From: Candidatus Sumerlaeota bacterium
Lineage (GTDB): Bacteria; Sumerlaeota; Sumerlaeia; SLMS01; JAHLLQ01
Direction: 5' to 3'
Assembly (NCBI GenBank): GCA_021772755.1
Contig: JAJFLJ010000212.1
Location: 1-33,367 of the forward strand
Length of the DNA: 33,367 nt
Shown here: positions 23,929 through 31,983 of the stretch, one piece after another
How positions within the stretch are numbered: position 1 is the first letter of the stretch
How the letters are laid out: every line of letters starts with the position of its first letter
Translations under genes and position numbers: made by a program
Notes under the pieces: generated by a model
Told to the model about the DNA's origin: nothing
The model's input: the letters and a program-made list of their open reading frames with translations, nothing else
Database searches by the model: none

Positions 23929-24744
23929 ATGCGAATCCTCATAATGGCGGACCTCGAAGGCGTCAGCGGAATCATCCGCTGGGAGCAGGTCGGCGGCGAC
24001 ACCACTCTCTTTCAGGAGGCCCGCCGCCTCTACACCGAGGAACTCAACGCCGCCGTGCGCGGAGCCATCGCCGCCGGCGCCACAGACGTCGTCATCGTCG
24101 ATTGTCACGGTGCCGACGGCGGATACCGCTTCAACTCGGTCGTCCCCGAGCTTCTTCACCCCGCAGCCCAGTGGGTCGCGGGACACATGTGGGGACGCTA
24201 CACCGAGTTCCTCGAACAGGGCGCCGACGCCTGTCTTCTCGTCGGCATGCACGGACGCGCCGGAACGCCCGACGCCGTTCTCTCCCACACCATTTCCACC
24301 GTCAACTGGGCCAACATGTGGTTCAACGACGACCACGTCGGCGAGCTCGGAATCAACGCAGCCCTTTGCGGCCACTACGGATGCCCCATCGCGCTCGTCA
24401 CCGGCGACGAAGCCGTCTGCGCCGAAGCGCGCGAAATCCTCGGCGACGCCATTCCGACGGTCGCCGTCAAGAAGGGCCTCACGCGCTACTCCGCCCGTCA
24501 GATCGCACCTGCAAGAGCCCGCGTCATGATCGAGGAAGCCTCCCGGGCCGCCCTCGCCGACATGCGCGGCGCCCGGACATACGTTCCGGGAAAACCCGTC
24601 GAAATCCGCTTCACCGTTCCCACCATCGACAAGATCGACGCCTTTCGCGGAAAGCCCGGTGTCGAAATCGTCGAAGCGGAACGACTCGTCAAGACAGGCG
24701 GAGCCGACTGGATGGAAGCCTGGAACAGGATTTGGCCCTGGTGA
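23929..24744 (+). CDS. M55 family D-aminopeptidase (DppA-like)
   Basis: The protein has 271 aa. Zinc peptidase of the DppA type; B. subtilis DppA removes N-terminal D-Ala from short D-peptides. The metal-binding residues line up well: Asp8 and Glu10 in IMADLEGVSG, His60 in VDCHGADGG, His108 in VGMHGRAG and Glu139 in VGELG. The likely catalytic histidine is His120 in LSHTIS. The sequence around GDEAVCAEA is also family-typical. Together with the D-amino-acid aminotransferase and amidases it fits D-amino-acid and wall-peptide recycling. Its 3' end is 7 nt from the convergent kelch-thioredoxin gene. Confidence 0.9.
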   Translation: MRILIMADLEGVSGIIRWEQVGGDTTLFQEARRLYTEELNAAVRGAIAAGATDVVIVDCHGADGGYRFNSVVPELLHPAAQWVAGHMWGRYTEFLEQGADACLLVGMHGRAGTPDAVLSHTISTVNWANMWFNDDHVGELGINAALCGHYGCPIALVTGDEAVCAEAREILGDAIPTVAVKKGLTRYSARQIAPARARVMIEEASRAALADMRGARTYVPGKPVEIRFTVPTIDKIDAFRGKPGVEIVEAERLVKTGGADWMEAWNRIWPW

Positions 24745-24751
24745 AGTCGCG

Positions 24752-26299
24752 CTACGGCAGGGCGAGAACGATCTTCGCCAGGTCCGGCACCGTCTTCACG
24801 CCGACCGTGCGCGCGGTCTGCACCTCGTTGCCCGCCCGGTCGTAGAACACCCACGTCGGAACGCGGTACACGCCGAGCTGCTGCGCCAGCTGCGGAAAGT
24901 CCTTCGTCTCCACCCACGCCCACGTCGCCTTCGGCGCGATCTGCTGGAACTCCGCGCTGTCGAGCATCTGTCGCTGTTCTTTGCACGGCTGCGCCGTCTC
25001 CATCGTGAAGTACACCACCATCGGAAGACGCTGGCTGCTCGCGCTGGCCTGCGCCTCCGCGTACGTCTGGAATCCCTTGATCGCCCCGGCCGAAAGCGTC
25101 GAAGCCGTCGTATAGGTCAGCGTCGTCGGCGATTGCTGCTGTCCGGCCGCAGGTGCGGGGAACGCGGCCACCGTGTTCTGGTGCGCCTGCTGCGCGGCGA
25201 GCCACGCCTTCTCCGCCTGCTCGCGCGCGGCAGATCCCAGGCTGAAGAAGAAGAAGTCGCTCAGCATCGCTCCGCCGGTCACTGTTCGTCCGCCGCCGAA
25301 GTAGATCGCCCCCCGGCGGTAGTCCGGTGCGGCCGCGTGGTAGACCTGGTTGGGGACGCCGCTGGGACGCCGGAACCAGCTGCTCACGCCCTGCGGCGTG
25401 ACCGCCGCGTACCACACGTCGTTGCTCTTTACCGCACCCGCGTAGCGCGGCGAGAACGACATCAGATAGTTGCCCGCCACGGCCGTCGACGCCCCATAGA
25501 ATCCCTGCTGAAGCGTCTGCGCCTCGCGGCGCCACGGACCCAGCTTCCCCGAACCCAGAATCGGCGCAGAAAACATCAGCGGAGAAGTCGGACTCGGATC
25601 CACCGTCGGCAGCCCGCCCCAGACGTAGACGCGTCCGCCGGCAGCTCCCGCGCTGTGGTACCAAAGCCCGATCGGAAGACTCGGACCAGCCGTCCAGCTT
25701 CCCATCGAACCGTCCGCGTAGATCGTGTTCGAGTAGACCCTGTTGCTCACGTTGCTTCCCTGCGCCAGTCCGCCGATGATGTGGATATGCCCGGGCGTGG
25801 AGACCGCCGTGACCGACAACAGTCCCTCCGTGCCGAACGGCTGCGACTCCGTCCAGGGCAACAGCGTGCCGTTGGGCAGTGGCCGCGAGAACAGTGCCGT
25901 GTTGTACCGGTCGCCGCTCAGTGGCGCCGAAGAGCCGCCGATGACATAGACCACGTCGTTGAGAACCAGCGTCGCGTTGTCGATATAATGGCGAGGTTGC
26001 GGAAGGGGGGTCGTCTGTTCCCACGTGCCGATTCGCCCGTTCGGCAGAATCTGCGCCTTCACCACGCTCGTGCTCGCGGACTCGGTTGCCACCTCGTCGC
26101 CCGTCGCCTGGGAGCCTCCAAGATAGTAGACGTAGTCGCCGAGAACAGCTGTCCCGCCGAATGCCCGTCTTGTCGGCAGGTTCGTCGTGCGGTACACGAA
26201 CTGCTGACCCTGCGCCGCCAGTTCCGCCACCAGCGCCAGGCAGCAGAACACGCCGATCAACGTCCGGGAATGGAAACTCGTTCCGTCGAGCACTCGCAT
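24752..26299 (-). CDS. Exported kelch-like propeller fused to single-cysteine thioredoxin domain (copy A)
   Basis: The protein has 515 aa with a signal peptide ending near residue 29 (TLIGVFCCLALVAELAAQ). Residues about 45-370 carry kelch-like repeats: VLGDYVYYLGGS, VLNDVVYVIGGS, HIHIIGGL, RVYVWGGL and GAIYFGGGRT, each followed by a Trp-containing strand (GTWEQTTPL, GSWTAGPSL). Residues 425-515 form a thioredoxin fold: PMVVYFTMETAQPCKEQRQ, then YRVPTWVFYDRAGNEV with the cis-proline near 481. The active-site CxxC is A436-Q-P-C439, so the nucleophilic first cysteine is absent. Oxidoreductase activity of the normal type is therefore unlikely. The ATG at 26299 has GGGGGT about 6 nt upstream. Copy B lies upstream on the same strand. 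Confidence 0.8.
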   Translation of the reverse strand: MRVLDGTSFHSRTLIGVFCCLALVAELAAQGQQFVYRTTNLPTRRAFGGTAVLGDYVYYLGGSQATGDEVATESASTSVVKAQILPNGRIGTWEQTTPLPQPRHYIDNATLVLNDVVYVIGGSSAPLSGDRYNTALFSRPLPNGTLLPWTESQPFGTEGLLSVTAVSTPGHIHIIGGLAQGSNVSNRVYSNTIYADGSMGSWTAGPSLPIGLWYHSAGAAGGRVYVWGGLPTVDPSPTSPLMFSAPILGSGKLGPWRREAQTLQQGFYGASTAVAGNYLMSFSPRYAGAVKSNDVWYAAVTPQGVSSWFRRPSGVPNQVYHAAAPDYRRGAIYFGGGRTVTGGAMLSDFFFFSLGSAAREQAEKAWLAAQQAHQNTVAAFPAPAAGQQQSPTTLTYTTASTLSAGAIKGFQTYAEAQASASSQRLPMVVYFTMETAQPCKEQRQMLDSAEFQQIAPKATWAWVETKDFPQLAQQLGVYRVPTWVFYDRAGNEVQTARTVGVKTVPDLAKIVLALP

Positions 26300-26429
26300 G
26301 GCCGACCCCCGTTCTGTGCTTTATGCGACACTCTGCGGGAGCATCCTTCGGCTGGTCAACCGCCAGTTGGCGGGCAGCGGCGCGCGGAGCGGTTCGATCG
26401 GACCGTCAGCCGTTCCTGGTGCCTTCCCG
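26300..26429 (-). other. Leader region of kelch-thioredoxin copy A
   Basis: This is the 130-bp gap between the two tandem copies. On the minus strand TTGACC (26354-26359) could be a -35, preceded by GGCGG; no good -10 follows at normal spacing. The GTCAAC...GTTGGC pair at 26355-26371 is a weaker counterpart of the palindrome before copy B. Copy A may be served partly by read-through from copy B. Confidence 0.4.
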
Positions 26430-27977
26430 CTACGGCAGGGCGAGAACGATCTTCGCCAGGTCCGGCACCGTCTTCACGCCGACCGTGCGTGCGGTCTGCA
26501 CCTCGTTGCCCGCCCGGTCGTAGAACACCCACGTCGGAACGCGGTACACGCCGAGCTGCTGCGCCAGCTGCGGAAAGTCCTTCGTCTCCACCCACGCCCA
26601 CGTCGCCTTCGGGGCGATCTGCTGGAACTCCGCGCTGTCGAGCATCTGCCGCTGTTCCCTGCACGGCTGGGCCGTCTCCATCGTGAAGTACACCACCATC
26701 GGAAGACGCTGGCTGCTCGCACTGGCCTGCGCATCCGCGTACGTTTGGAATCCCTTGATCGCCCCGGCCGAAAGCGTCGAAGCCGTGGTATAGGTCAGCG
26801 TCGTCGGAGCCTGCTGCTGACCTGCGGTTGGTGCGGGGAACGCCGCCACCGTGTTCTGGTGCGCCTGCTGCGCGGCGAGCCACGCCTTCTCCGCTTGATC
26901 GCGCGCGGCCGAACCCAGGCTGAAGAAGAAGAAGTCTTTCAGCATCGCCTCGCCGGAATTCGTTCGTCCGCCGCCGAAGTAGATCGCGCCGCGGCGGTAG
27001 TCCGGGGCCGCCGCGTGATAGACCTGGTTGGGGACCCCGCTGGGGCGCCGGAACCAGTTGCTCACGCCCTGCGGCGTGACCGCCGCGTACCACACGTCGT
27101 TGCTCTTCACTCCGTCCGTGTAGCGCGGCGAGAACGACATCAGATAGTTGCCCGCCACGGCCGTCGACGCGCTGTAGAAGGGAAGCTCAAGCGCCCGCGC
27201 TTCCCGCCGCCAGGGACCGAGCTTGCCCGAACCCAGGATCGGCGCCGAAAGCATCAGTGGCGACACCGGCTGGGGGGCGCTCGTCGGCAGCCCGCCCCAG
27301 ACGTACACCCGTCCGCCTGCCGCCCCGGCACTGTGGTACCACAGCGGAATGGGCAGTGTCGGACCCGCCGTCCAGCTTCCCATCGAACCGTCCGCGTAGA
27401 TCGTGTTCGAATACACCTTGTTGCTCGCGCCGTCCGCCTGGCCAAGTCCGCCGATGATGTGGATATGTCCGGGCGTGGAGACCGCCGTGATCGTCGAGAG
27501 TCCGTCCGGCGCGAACGGCTGCGACTCCGTCCATGGCAGCAGCGTGCCGTTGGGCAGCGGCCGCGAGAACAGCGCCGTATTGTACCGGTCGCCGTTCAGC
27601 GGCAGCGACGAACCGCCGACGATATACACCACGTCGTTGAGAACCAGCGTCGCGTTTTCGATATAGTGGCGTGGCTGGGGAAGAGGGGTCGTTTGCTCCC
27701 ACGCGCCGACCCGGCCGTTCGGCAGAATCTGCGCCTTCACGACGCTCGTGCTCACCGACTCGGTTGCCGCCTCGTCGCCCGTCGCCTGGGACCCCCCGAG
27801 ATAATAGACGTAGTCGCCGAGAACCGCTGTCCCGCCGAAGGCGCGTCCTGTCGGCAGGTTCGTCGTCCGGTACACGAACTGCTGCCCCTGCGCCGACAGT
27901 TCCGCCACCAGCGCCAGGCAGCAGAACACGCCGATCACCGTCCGAAGAACGGGGTGTCTTTCGTCGTCATGTCGCAT
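26430..27977 (-). CDS. Exported kelch-like propeller fused to single-cysteine thioredoxin domain (copy B)
   Basis: The protein has 515 aa, the same length as copy A, with the same architecture. The ATG at 27977 (MRHDDERHPVLRTVIGVFCC) has CAGGGG about 6 nt upstream; the frame is open to 28100 without a better start. The thioredoxin part again has AQPC (followed by R rather than K) and VPTW. Over the last roughly 330 coding bases I count about nine nucleotide differences from copy A, mostly silent, while the middle of the propeller differs much more. A promoter-like TTGACG-N16-TACAGT lies upstream. Its neighbour on the other side is the divergent ModE-type gene, but no functional link is shown. 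Confidence 0.8.
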   Translation of the reverse strand: MRHDDERHPVLRTVIGVFCCLALVAELSAQGQQFVYRTTNLPTGRAFGGTAVLGDYVYYLGGSQATGDEAATESVSTSVVKAQILPNGRVGAWEQTTPLPQPRHYIENATLVLNDVVYIVGGSSLPLNGDRYNTALFSRPLPNGTLLPWTESQPFAPDGLSTITAVSTPGHIHIIGGLGQADGASNKVYSNTIYADGSMGSWTAGPTLPIPLWYHSAGAAGGRVYVWGGLPTSAPQPVSPLMLSAPILGSGKLGPWRREARALELPFYSASTAVAGNYLMSFSPRYTDGVKSNDVWYAAVTPQGVSNWFRRPSGVPNQVYHAAAPDYRRGAIYFGGGRTNSGEAMLKDFFFFSLGSAARDQAEKAWLAAQQAHQNTVAAFPAPTAGQQQAPTTLTYTTASTLSAGAIKGFQTYADAQASASSQRLPMVVYFTMETAQPCREQRQMLDSAEFQQIAPKATWAWVETKDFPQLAQQLGVYRVPTWVFYDRAGNEVQTARTVGVKTVPDLAKIVLALP

Positions 27978-28020
27978 GGTCTGCCCCTGTTCTCTGGCTC
28001 TGTCCACTATATTGGGGGAC

Positions 28021-28059
28021 ACTGTATTTGCCCGTTTGGGTCCGTCAACCTCAGTTGAC
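28021..28059 (-). promoter_or_regulatory. Promoter and palindromic operator candidate for kelch-thioredoxin copy B
   Basis: Reading the minus strand, TTGACG (28043-28048) and TACAGT (28021-28026) are spaced by 16 nt, a good sigma-70 match. GTCAAC-CTCA-GTTGAC (28044-28059) is a perfect 6-bp inverted repeat overlapping the -35, a position suited to a repressor. Confidence 0.55.
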
Positions 28060-28130
28060 GAACGGCAGGCTCCGCAGGCTTCCTGCTTTCCGTTCGACAC
28101 CTCAGCCGCCCCCCGGGTTCCCCGCCCGCC

Positions 28131-28481
28131 ATGAAGAAGCCCGCCAAATCCGCCGTTCGTCTGCGAATCTACCTTGGTGGCGAGGTCGCCATCGGCCCTG
28201 GCCGCGCCGAATTGCTCCAGCTCATCGGCGACACCGGCTCCATCGCCGAAGCGGCCCGTGCCATGGAAATGTCCTACCGGCGCGCCTGGGCTCTCGTCCA
28301 GTCCATGAACGCCCTCTTCAAGTCACCCCTCGTCGAGCGCACCGCCGGCGGCGCCGGAGGCGGGGGAGCCCGTCTCACTCCGGCTGGCAGGGCCGTTCTC
28401 GAAGCCTATGCCGACGCCGAGCGCGAAGCCCGCACCGCCTCCACCGCCCCCGTCCGGCGCATTCTCCGCCGCCTCCGATAG
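28131..28481 (+). CDS. ModE-type winged-helix regulator without molybdate-binding domain
   Basis: The protein has 116 aa. It matches the ModE N-terminal, LysR-like DNA-binding domain: LRIYLGGEVAIGPGRAELLQLIGDTGSIAEAARAMEMSYRRAWALVQSMN, with the helix-turn-helix at about 37-60, then LVERTAGGAGGGGARLTPAGRAVLEAY as the wing and dimer helix. Full-length ModE adds two molbindin domains that sense molybdate; they are absent and the frame ends after 116 residues. It is immediately upstream of modAB, 65 nt away, and the palindrome in that gap is a likely binding site. Sensing could be indirect or via a separate molbindin protein. Confidence 0.85.
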   Translation: MKKPAKSAVRLRIYLGGEVAIGPGRAELLQLIGDTGSIAEAARAMEMSYRRAWALVQSMNALFKSPLVERTAGGAGGGGARLTPAGRAVLEAYADAEREARTASTAPVRRILRRLR

Positions 28482-28508
28482 CCCCATCGGCGGTTGACCG
28501 CCGCCGGG

Positions 28509-28532
28509 CGTTATGTTCGTTCGTGCATAACG
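28509..28532 (+). promoter_or_regulatory. Candidate ModE operator upstream of modAB
   Basis: CGTTATG (28509-28515), ten bases, CATAACG (28526-28532): a perfect 7-bp inverted repeat. It ends 14 nt before the modAB ATG and lies 9 nt after a TTGACC hexamer (28494-28499), a position that would block transcription initiation. The arms and spacing equal those of the site before moaA. Confidence 0.75.
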
Positions 28533-28546
28533 AGGCTCTCGGCGCC

Positions 28547-29959
28547 ATGTCCAGGATCGCACTCCTCATCGTCACATGCCTCTTCGCCCTGGCGTGCGGC
28601 CCGGAAGACCGCGGGCGACCTCTGACCGTCGCCGCCGCGTCCAGCGTCGCCGACGCCGTCGGCGCCATCGCCCGCGAGTTCGAACGCGAGACCGGCAACG
28701 CCGTCGATCTCACCACCGGTTCCACCGGCGTGCTCGCCCTGCAACTGCGCGAGGGCGCGCCCTTCGACCTCTTCCTCGGCGCCGACTCCGAAACCGCCGA
28801 ACGCCTCGCCTCCGACGGCTTTCTCGATCCCGAATCCCTCGCCGTCTACACCACCGGCGAACTCGTCCTTTGGCAGCCCGAGAACGACGCGCCCCCTCTT
28901 TCAGGAGCCGCCGGTCTCATGGCTCCCCAATGGGCAGACCGTCGAATCGCCATCGCCAATCCCGAAACCGCTCCCTATGGTCGCGCTGCGCTGCGGGTCG
29001 TCGAACGCATCGCCCCCACCGGCGCGCTCGCCTCCCGACTCGTCTATGCCGGCGACGTGAAGTCCGCCTGGCAAATCGCCGCTTCCGGTAACGCCGACGC
29101 GGCGTTCGTCGCCATCTCCGTGCTTCGCCCCGAAGACGAGCCGCGCGTTCTCCGCCTGAACGAATACGAAGGCACGCGCATCGCCCACACGATGGGCATC
29201 GCGGCGAACTCCCTTCATCCGGAAACCGCCGAGCGCTTCGCCGCGCATCTTCGCGCCAGCGACGCCGCGCGCCGCATCGCGGCGGACTTTCGCGCGCCCG
29301 CTCTGGCGACCATCGACTGGCGGCCCGTCTGGATATCCATCCACGTCTCCGTCGCCGCGACCGTGCTCGCCGTGGTTCTCGGATCGCTGCTGGGGTGGAT
29401 GCTGGCCCAGCGCCGCTTTCCCGGCCAGCGCCTCTTCGAAGCCGCCGTGCTCCTCCCCCTCGTGCTTCCCCCCACGGTTCTCGGCTACTTTCTGCTCGTC
29501 GCCATCGGCGCCGACAGCGCCATCGGAAGACTCTGGGAAGCCCTCTTCGGCGCCCCTCTCGCCTTTACCGTCAACGCCGCCATCGTCGCCGCGTCCGTCG
29601 CCACCATCCCCATCGTCGCGCGCCAGCTCGCCGCCGCCTTCTCCATCTCAGACCCCGAAGTCACCGAAGCCGCCCGCCTCGCCGGCGCATCCGGCTGGAA
29701 CCTCTTCTGGCACGTCCACCTTCCCCAGATTCGCGCGCCTCTCGTCGCCGCCGCGACCATCGCCTTCGCGCGCGCCATGGGCGATTTCGGCACCACCCTC
29801 ATGGTCGCCGGCAGCCTCCCCGGCCGCACCCAGACCGCGTCCCTCGCCATCTACGACTACATCGTGACCGGTCGCGATCACGAAGCCATGGTTCTCGTCG
29901 TCCTTGTCAGCATCCTCGCCCTCGTCACGCTTGTCGTCACGCAGCCGCGCGAGAACTGA
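28547..29959 (+). CDS. modAB: Molybdate ABC transporter: ModA (substrate-binding) fused to ModB (permease)
   Basis: The protein has 470 aa. It has a lipoprotein-like N-terminus (LLIVTCLFALAC, Cys17). Residues about 25-250 are ModA: LTVAAASSVADAVGAIAREFE, TGSTGVLALQLREGAPFDLFLGAD, NPETAPYGRAAL and YAGDVKSAWQIAASGNADAAFVA. Residues about 256-470 are ModB with five predicted membrane segments and the ATPase-contact EAA loop EAARLAGASGWNLFWHVHLP (374-393). Five segments place the ModB N-terminus outside, which is topologically compatible with a periplasmic ModA domain. No modC ATPase is adjacent. The ATG at 28547 is preferred because it exposes the lipobox. It is preceded by the ModE-like palindrome. 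Confidence 0.9.
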   Translation: MSRIALLIVTCLFALACGPEDRGRPLTVAAASSVADAVGAIAREFERETGNAVDLTTGSTGVLALQLREGAPFDLFLGADSETAERLASDGFLDPESLAVYTTGELVLWQPENDAPPLSGAAGLMAPQWADRRIAIANPETAPYGRAALRVVERIAPTGALASRLVYAGDVKSAWQIAASGNADAAFVAISVLRPEDEPRVLRLNEYEGTRIAHTMGIAANSLHPETAERFAAHLRASDAARRIAADFRAPALATIDWRPVWISIHVSVAATVLAVVLGSLLGWMLAQRRFPGQRLFEAAVLLPLVLPPTVLGYFLLVAIGADSAIGRLWEALFGAPLAFTVNAAIVAASVATIPIVARQLAAAFSISDPEVTEAARLAGASGWNLFWHVHLPQIRAPLVAAATIAFARAMGDFGTTLMVAGSLPGRTQTASLAIYDYIVTGRDHEAMVLVVLVSILALVTLVVTQPREN

Positions 29960-29971
29960 CGCGCGCCGCAT

Positions 29972-31813
29972 TCACTCCGCAGGCCGCCTCGCGAACGCGA
30001 AGCACTTCGCCCAGCCCTCGGCGTACAGAGGATCACCGGGATCGAGGCTTCCGATCTGGACCTCCGGTGGCGACGCGTGAACGAAGCGCGGCCCGCCCAG
30101 ACTGATCCCCGCGTGCCACACCTTGCCGTTGTCGCCCACGAAGAACAGATTGTCTCCCGGCTGCAGCCCCGTCTTGAACCACGGTGTCGCCACGAGCCGT
30201 CCCACGATCGCCTGCTGGTTCGCGTCGCGCGGCAGTTGCACCCCCGCCACCGACCAGCACACGCCCACCAGCCCCGAGCAGTCCAGCCCCAGCGGCGACC
30301 GCCCGCCGAAGTTGTACGGCGTATACAGAAACTCCCGCAGCGCAGTCTCCGCCACCATCGCGCCGACGTTCTTCTTCTCGACCGCCGGCTGTTCGTACCC
30401 GCCGGCTCGTCCCGCGAGCGCACTGCCCGCCACGGCACCGGCGGGAATCATGAATCCGTCGCGGTCCGTCGTCGCGGGAATCCGGAACCCCGTGTCTGCC
30501 ATCGCCTCTGCGAACCTCTCGTGTCCGAACCGCTCCACCGCGTCCGCTCGCACCCATCCGCAGTAGCCATCGATTCCCTGCACGAGATAATAGTCCTCCT
30601 CCTCCGTCGCATCCAGCAGGAACAGCGGCTCGCCCAGCAGCAGTTGCGTCATCTCGCCGCTGTCCTCGCGCGGCTCCGCCCACGTCATCGCCATGGGAAT
30701 CTTCATCGAACCGAAGATGTCCCTGCCCAGCGATTTCGCCGGCAGGTCCGTGAACGCGATGTCCAGCTTCCTGCCCATCGCCTTCTCCAGGTCGCGGCCG
30801 AACGACTCCGCGACCAGGCGCATGTTCGAACGGATCGCCACGCTCTCGCCGAATTCCGCCTCCAGATAGAACGTCGTCGCGTCCGAGAGACGCGCCTTCT
30901 TCCACGTCCTCAGAAACCACGCCGCTTCGGCGTCGTTCGCGATAGGGCGGTCCTGCGGCCAGACGTCCCGCGGCGGTTCGCCCAGCGGAAACGCCGCGCT
31001 CGCGACCGGACGGCTCGTCGGCTGCGAAGCGGGTGCCGCTTCGCCGAGAACCCCTTCGCGCAACTCGTCCAGCTCTTCGCCGTGCTCCGCCCACATGCGC
31101 GCCACCGCGTTGTACACGCCGACCGCCTCCTTCTTGTGCGACGTCGGCCGCGTCACCCACTCGTCGAACTCCGCGTTCGACAGAAATCCGAACTCCACGA
31201 CCGCGCTCGGCAGATCGCTGTCCGTCACCAGCGGATGCTCGTTGAGATAGTGCGGAAAGTCCTCGGTGTGGTGGACCGTCTTGCCGACCTCCTCGCGCAG
31301 AAGGTCCGCGAACGCCACTTCCAGCGGCTGCTCTTCCCCCGCGCTGTCCGTCGGCCAGATCAGAATCACGACCCCGTCGGCCGTTTCCCTCGGAGCCGCG
31401 TTGTGGTGCATCGACAGAAACAGATGCGAACGCGTCGCGTCCGCCATCGTCGGCCGCGCGCCGAGCTCCTCCGCCCGGCCCGTCGCCCCCGCCGTCACCT
31501 TTCGGTCGTCCCGCCGCGTCAGATGAACCTCCGCGCCGGCGTCCCGCAGATGGTGGAACACCAGCCCCGCCACCCGCATGTTCAGATCGCCCTCCACCAC
31601 CCGCGAATTCACCCCGCGCGCGCTGCCATGATACCCCTCGCTGAAACTGCTCCCCCCGTGGCCGGGATCGAGCGTGATTACCAGGCCTTCCAGCGGGCGC
31701 CCGCCGGGAAAGAACGGCGGCGCGTAGTCGTCGGGAATCGCCACTGGCTGGGCAGGCGACATCGTCGCGACGACGGCAAGCGGTGCGATAAGGGCGGTAA
31801 CGGGACGAAACAT
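29972..31813 (-). CDS. Exported peptidoglycan hydrolase: Amidase_3 + SH3 + NlpC/P60
   Basis: The protein has 613 aa from the ATG at 31813, which gives a signal peptide (MFRPVTALIAPLAVVATMSPAQ); the ATG at 31849 has no ribosome-binding site. Residues about 43-245 are a zinc amidase: ITLDPGHGG with His52, Glu74 in VVEGDLNM, His136 in SMHHNA and catalytic Glu207 in VVEFGFLSN. Residues about 390-425 resemble SH3b (GEPLFLLDATEEEDYYLVQG). Residues about 485-610 are NlpC/P60: GLDCSGLVGVCW with Cys512, VWHAGISLG with His567, and His579. It would cut both the MurNAc-L-Ala bond and the gamma-D-Glu-diamino-acid bond. It converges on modAB with a 12-nt gap. Confidence 0.9.
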   Translation of the reverse strand: MFRPVTALIAPLAVVATMSPAQPVAIPDDYAPPFFPGGRPLEGLVITLDPGHGGSSFSEGYHGSARGVNSRVVEGDLNMRVAGLVFHHLRDAGAEVHLTRRDDRKVTAGATGRAEELGARPTMADATRSHLFLSMHHNAAPRETADGVVILIWPTDSAGEEQPLEVAFADLLREEVGKTVHHTEDFPHYLNEHPLVTDSDLPSAVVEFGFLSNAEFDEWVTRPTSHKKEAVGVYNAVARMWAEHGEELDELREGVLGEAAPASQPTSRPVASAAFPLGEPPRDVWPQDRPIANDAEAAWFLRTWKKARLSDATTFYLEAEFGESVAIRSNMRLVAESFGRDLEKAMGRKLDIAFTDLPAKSLGRDIFGSMKIPMAMTWAEPREDSGEMTQLLLGEPLFLLDATEEEDYYLVQGIDGYCGWVRADAVERFGHERFAEAMADTGFRIPATTDRDGFMIPAGAVAGSALAGRAGGYEQPAVEKKNVGAMVAETALREFLYTPYNFGGRSPLGLDCSGLVGVCWSVAGVQLPRDANQQAIVGRLVATPWFKTGLQPGDNLFFVGDNGKVWHAGISLGGPRFVHASPPEVQIGSLDPGDPLYAEGWAKCFAFARRPAE

Positions 31814-31983
31814 GGATGCGGCGCTCCGGAGACGGAATGCCTGCACCATGCAGCCCGAACCGCAGGCGGCAACGGAAACGATGGAGGACTCCGATTATCC
31901 GGGAGATTTCGCAGGCGCGGTATTCGGCGCGAAATCGATTCTTCTTGGCAAACGGGCACGCCGCGTGACACCCCACCCCCGAG

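Noticed and set aside
31915-31975. A sigma-54 promoter (TTGGCAAACGGGCACGC) before the PilZ gene
   Set aside because: The spacing between the GG and GC elements does not fit the required ten bases, and the -12 element is poor.
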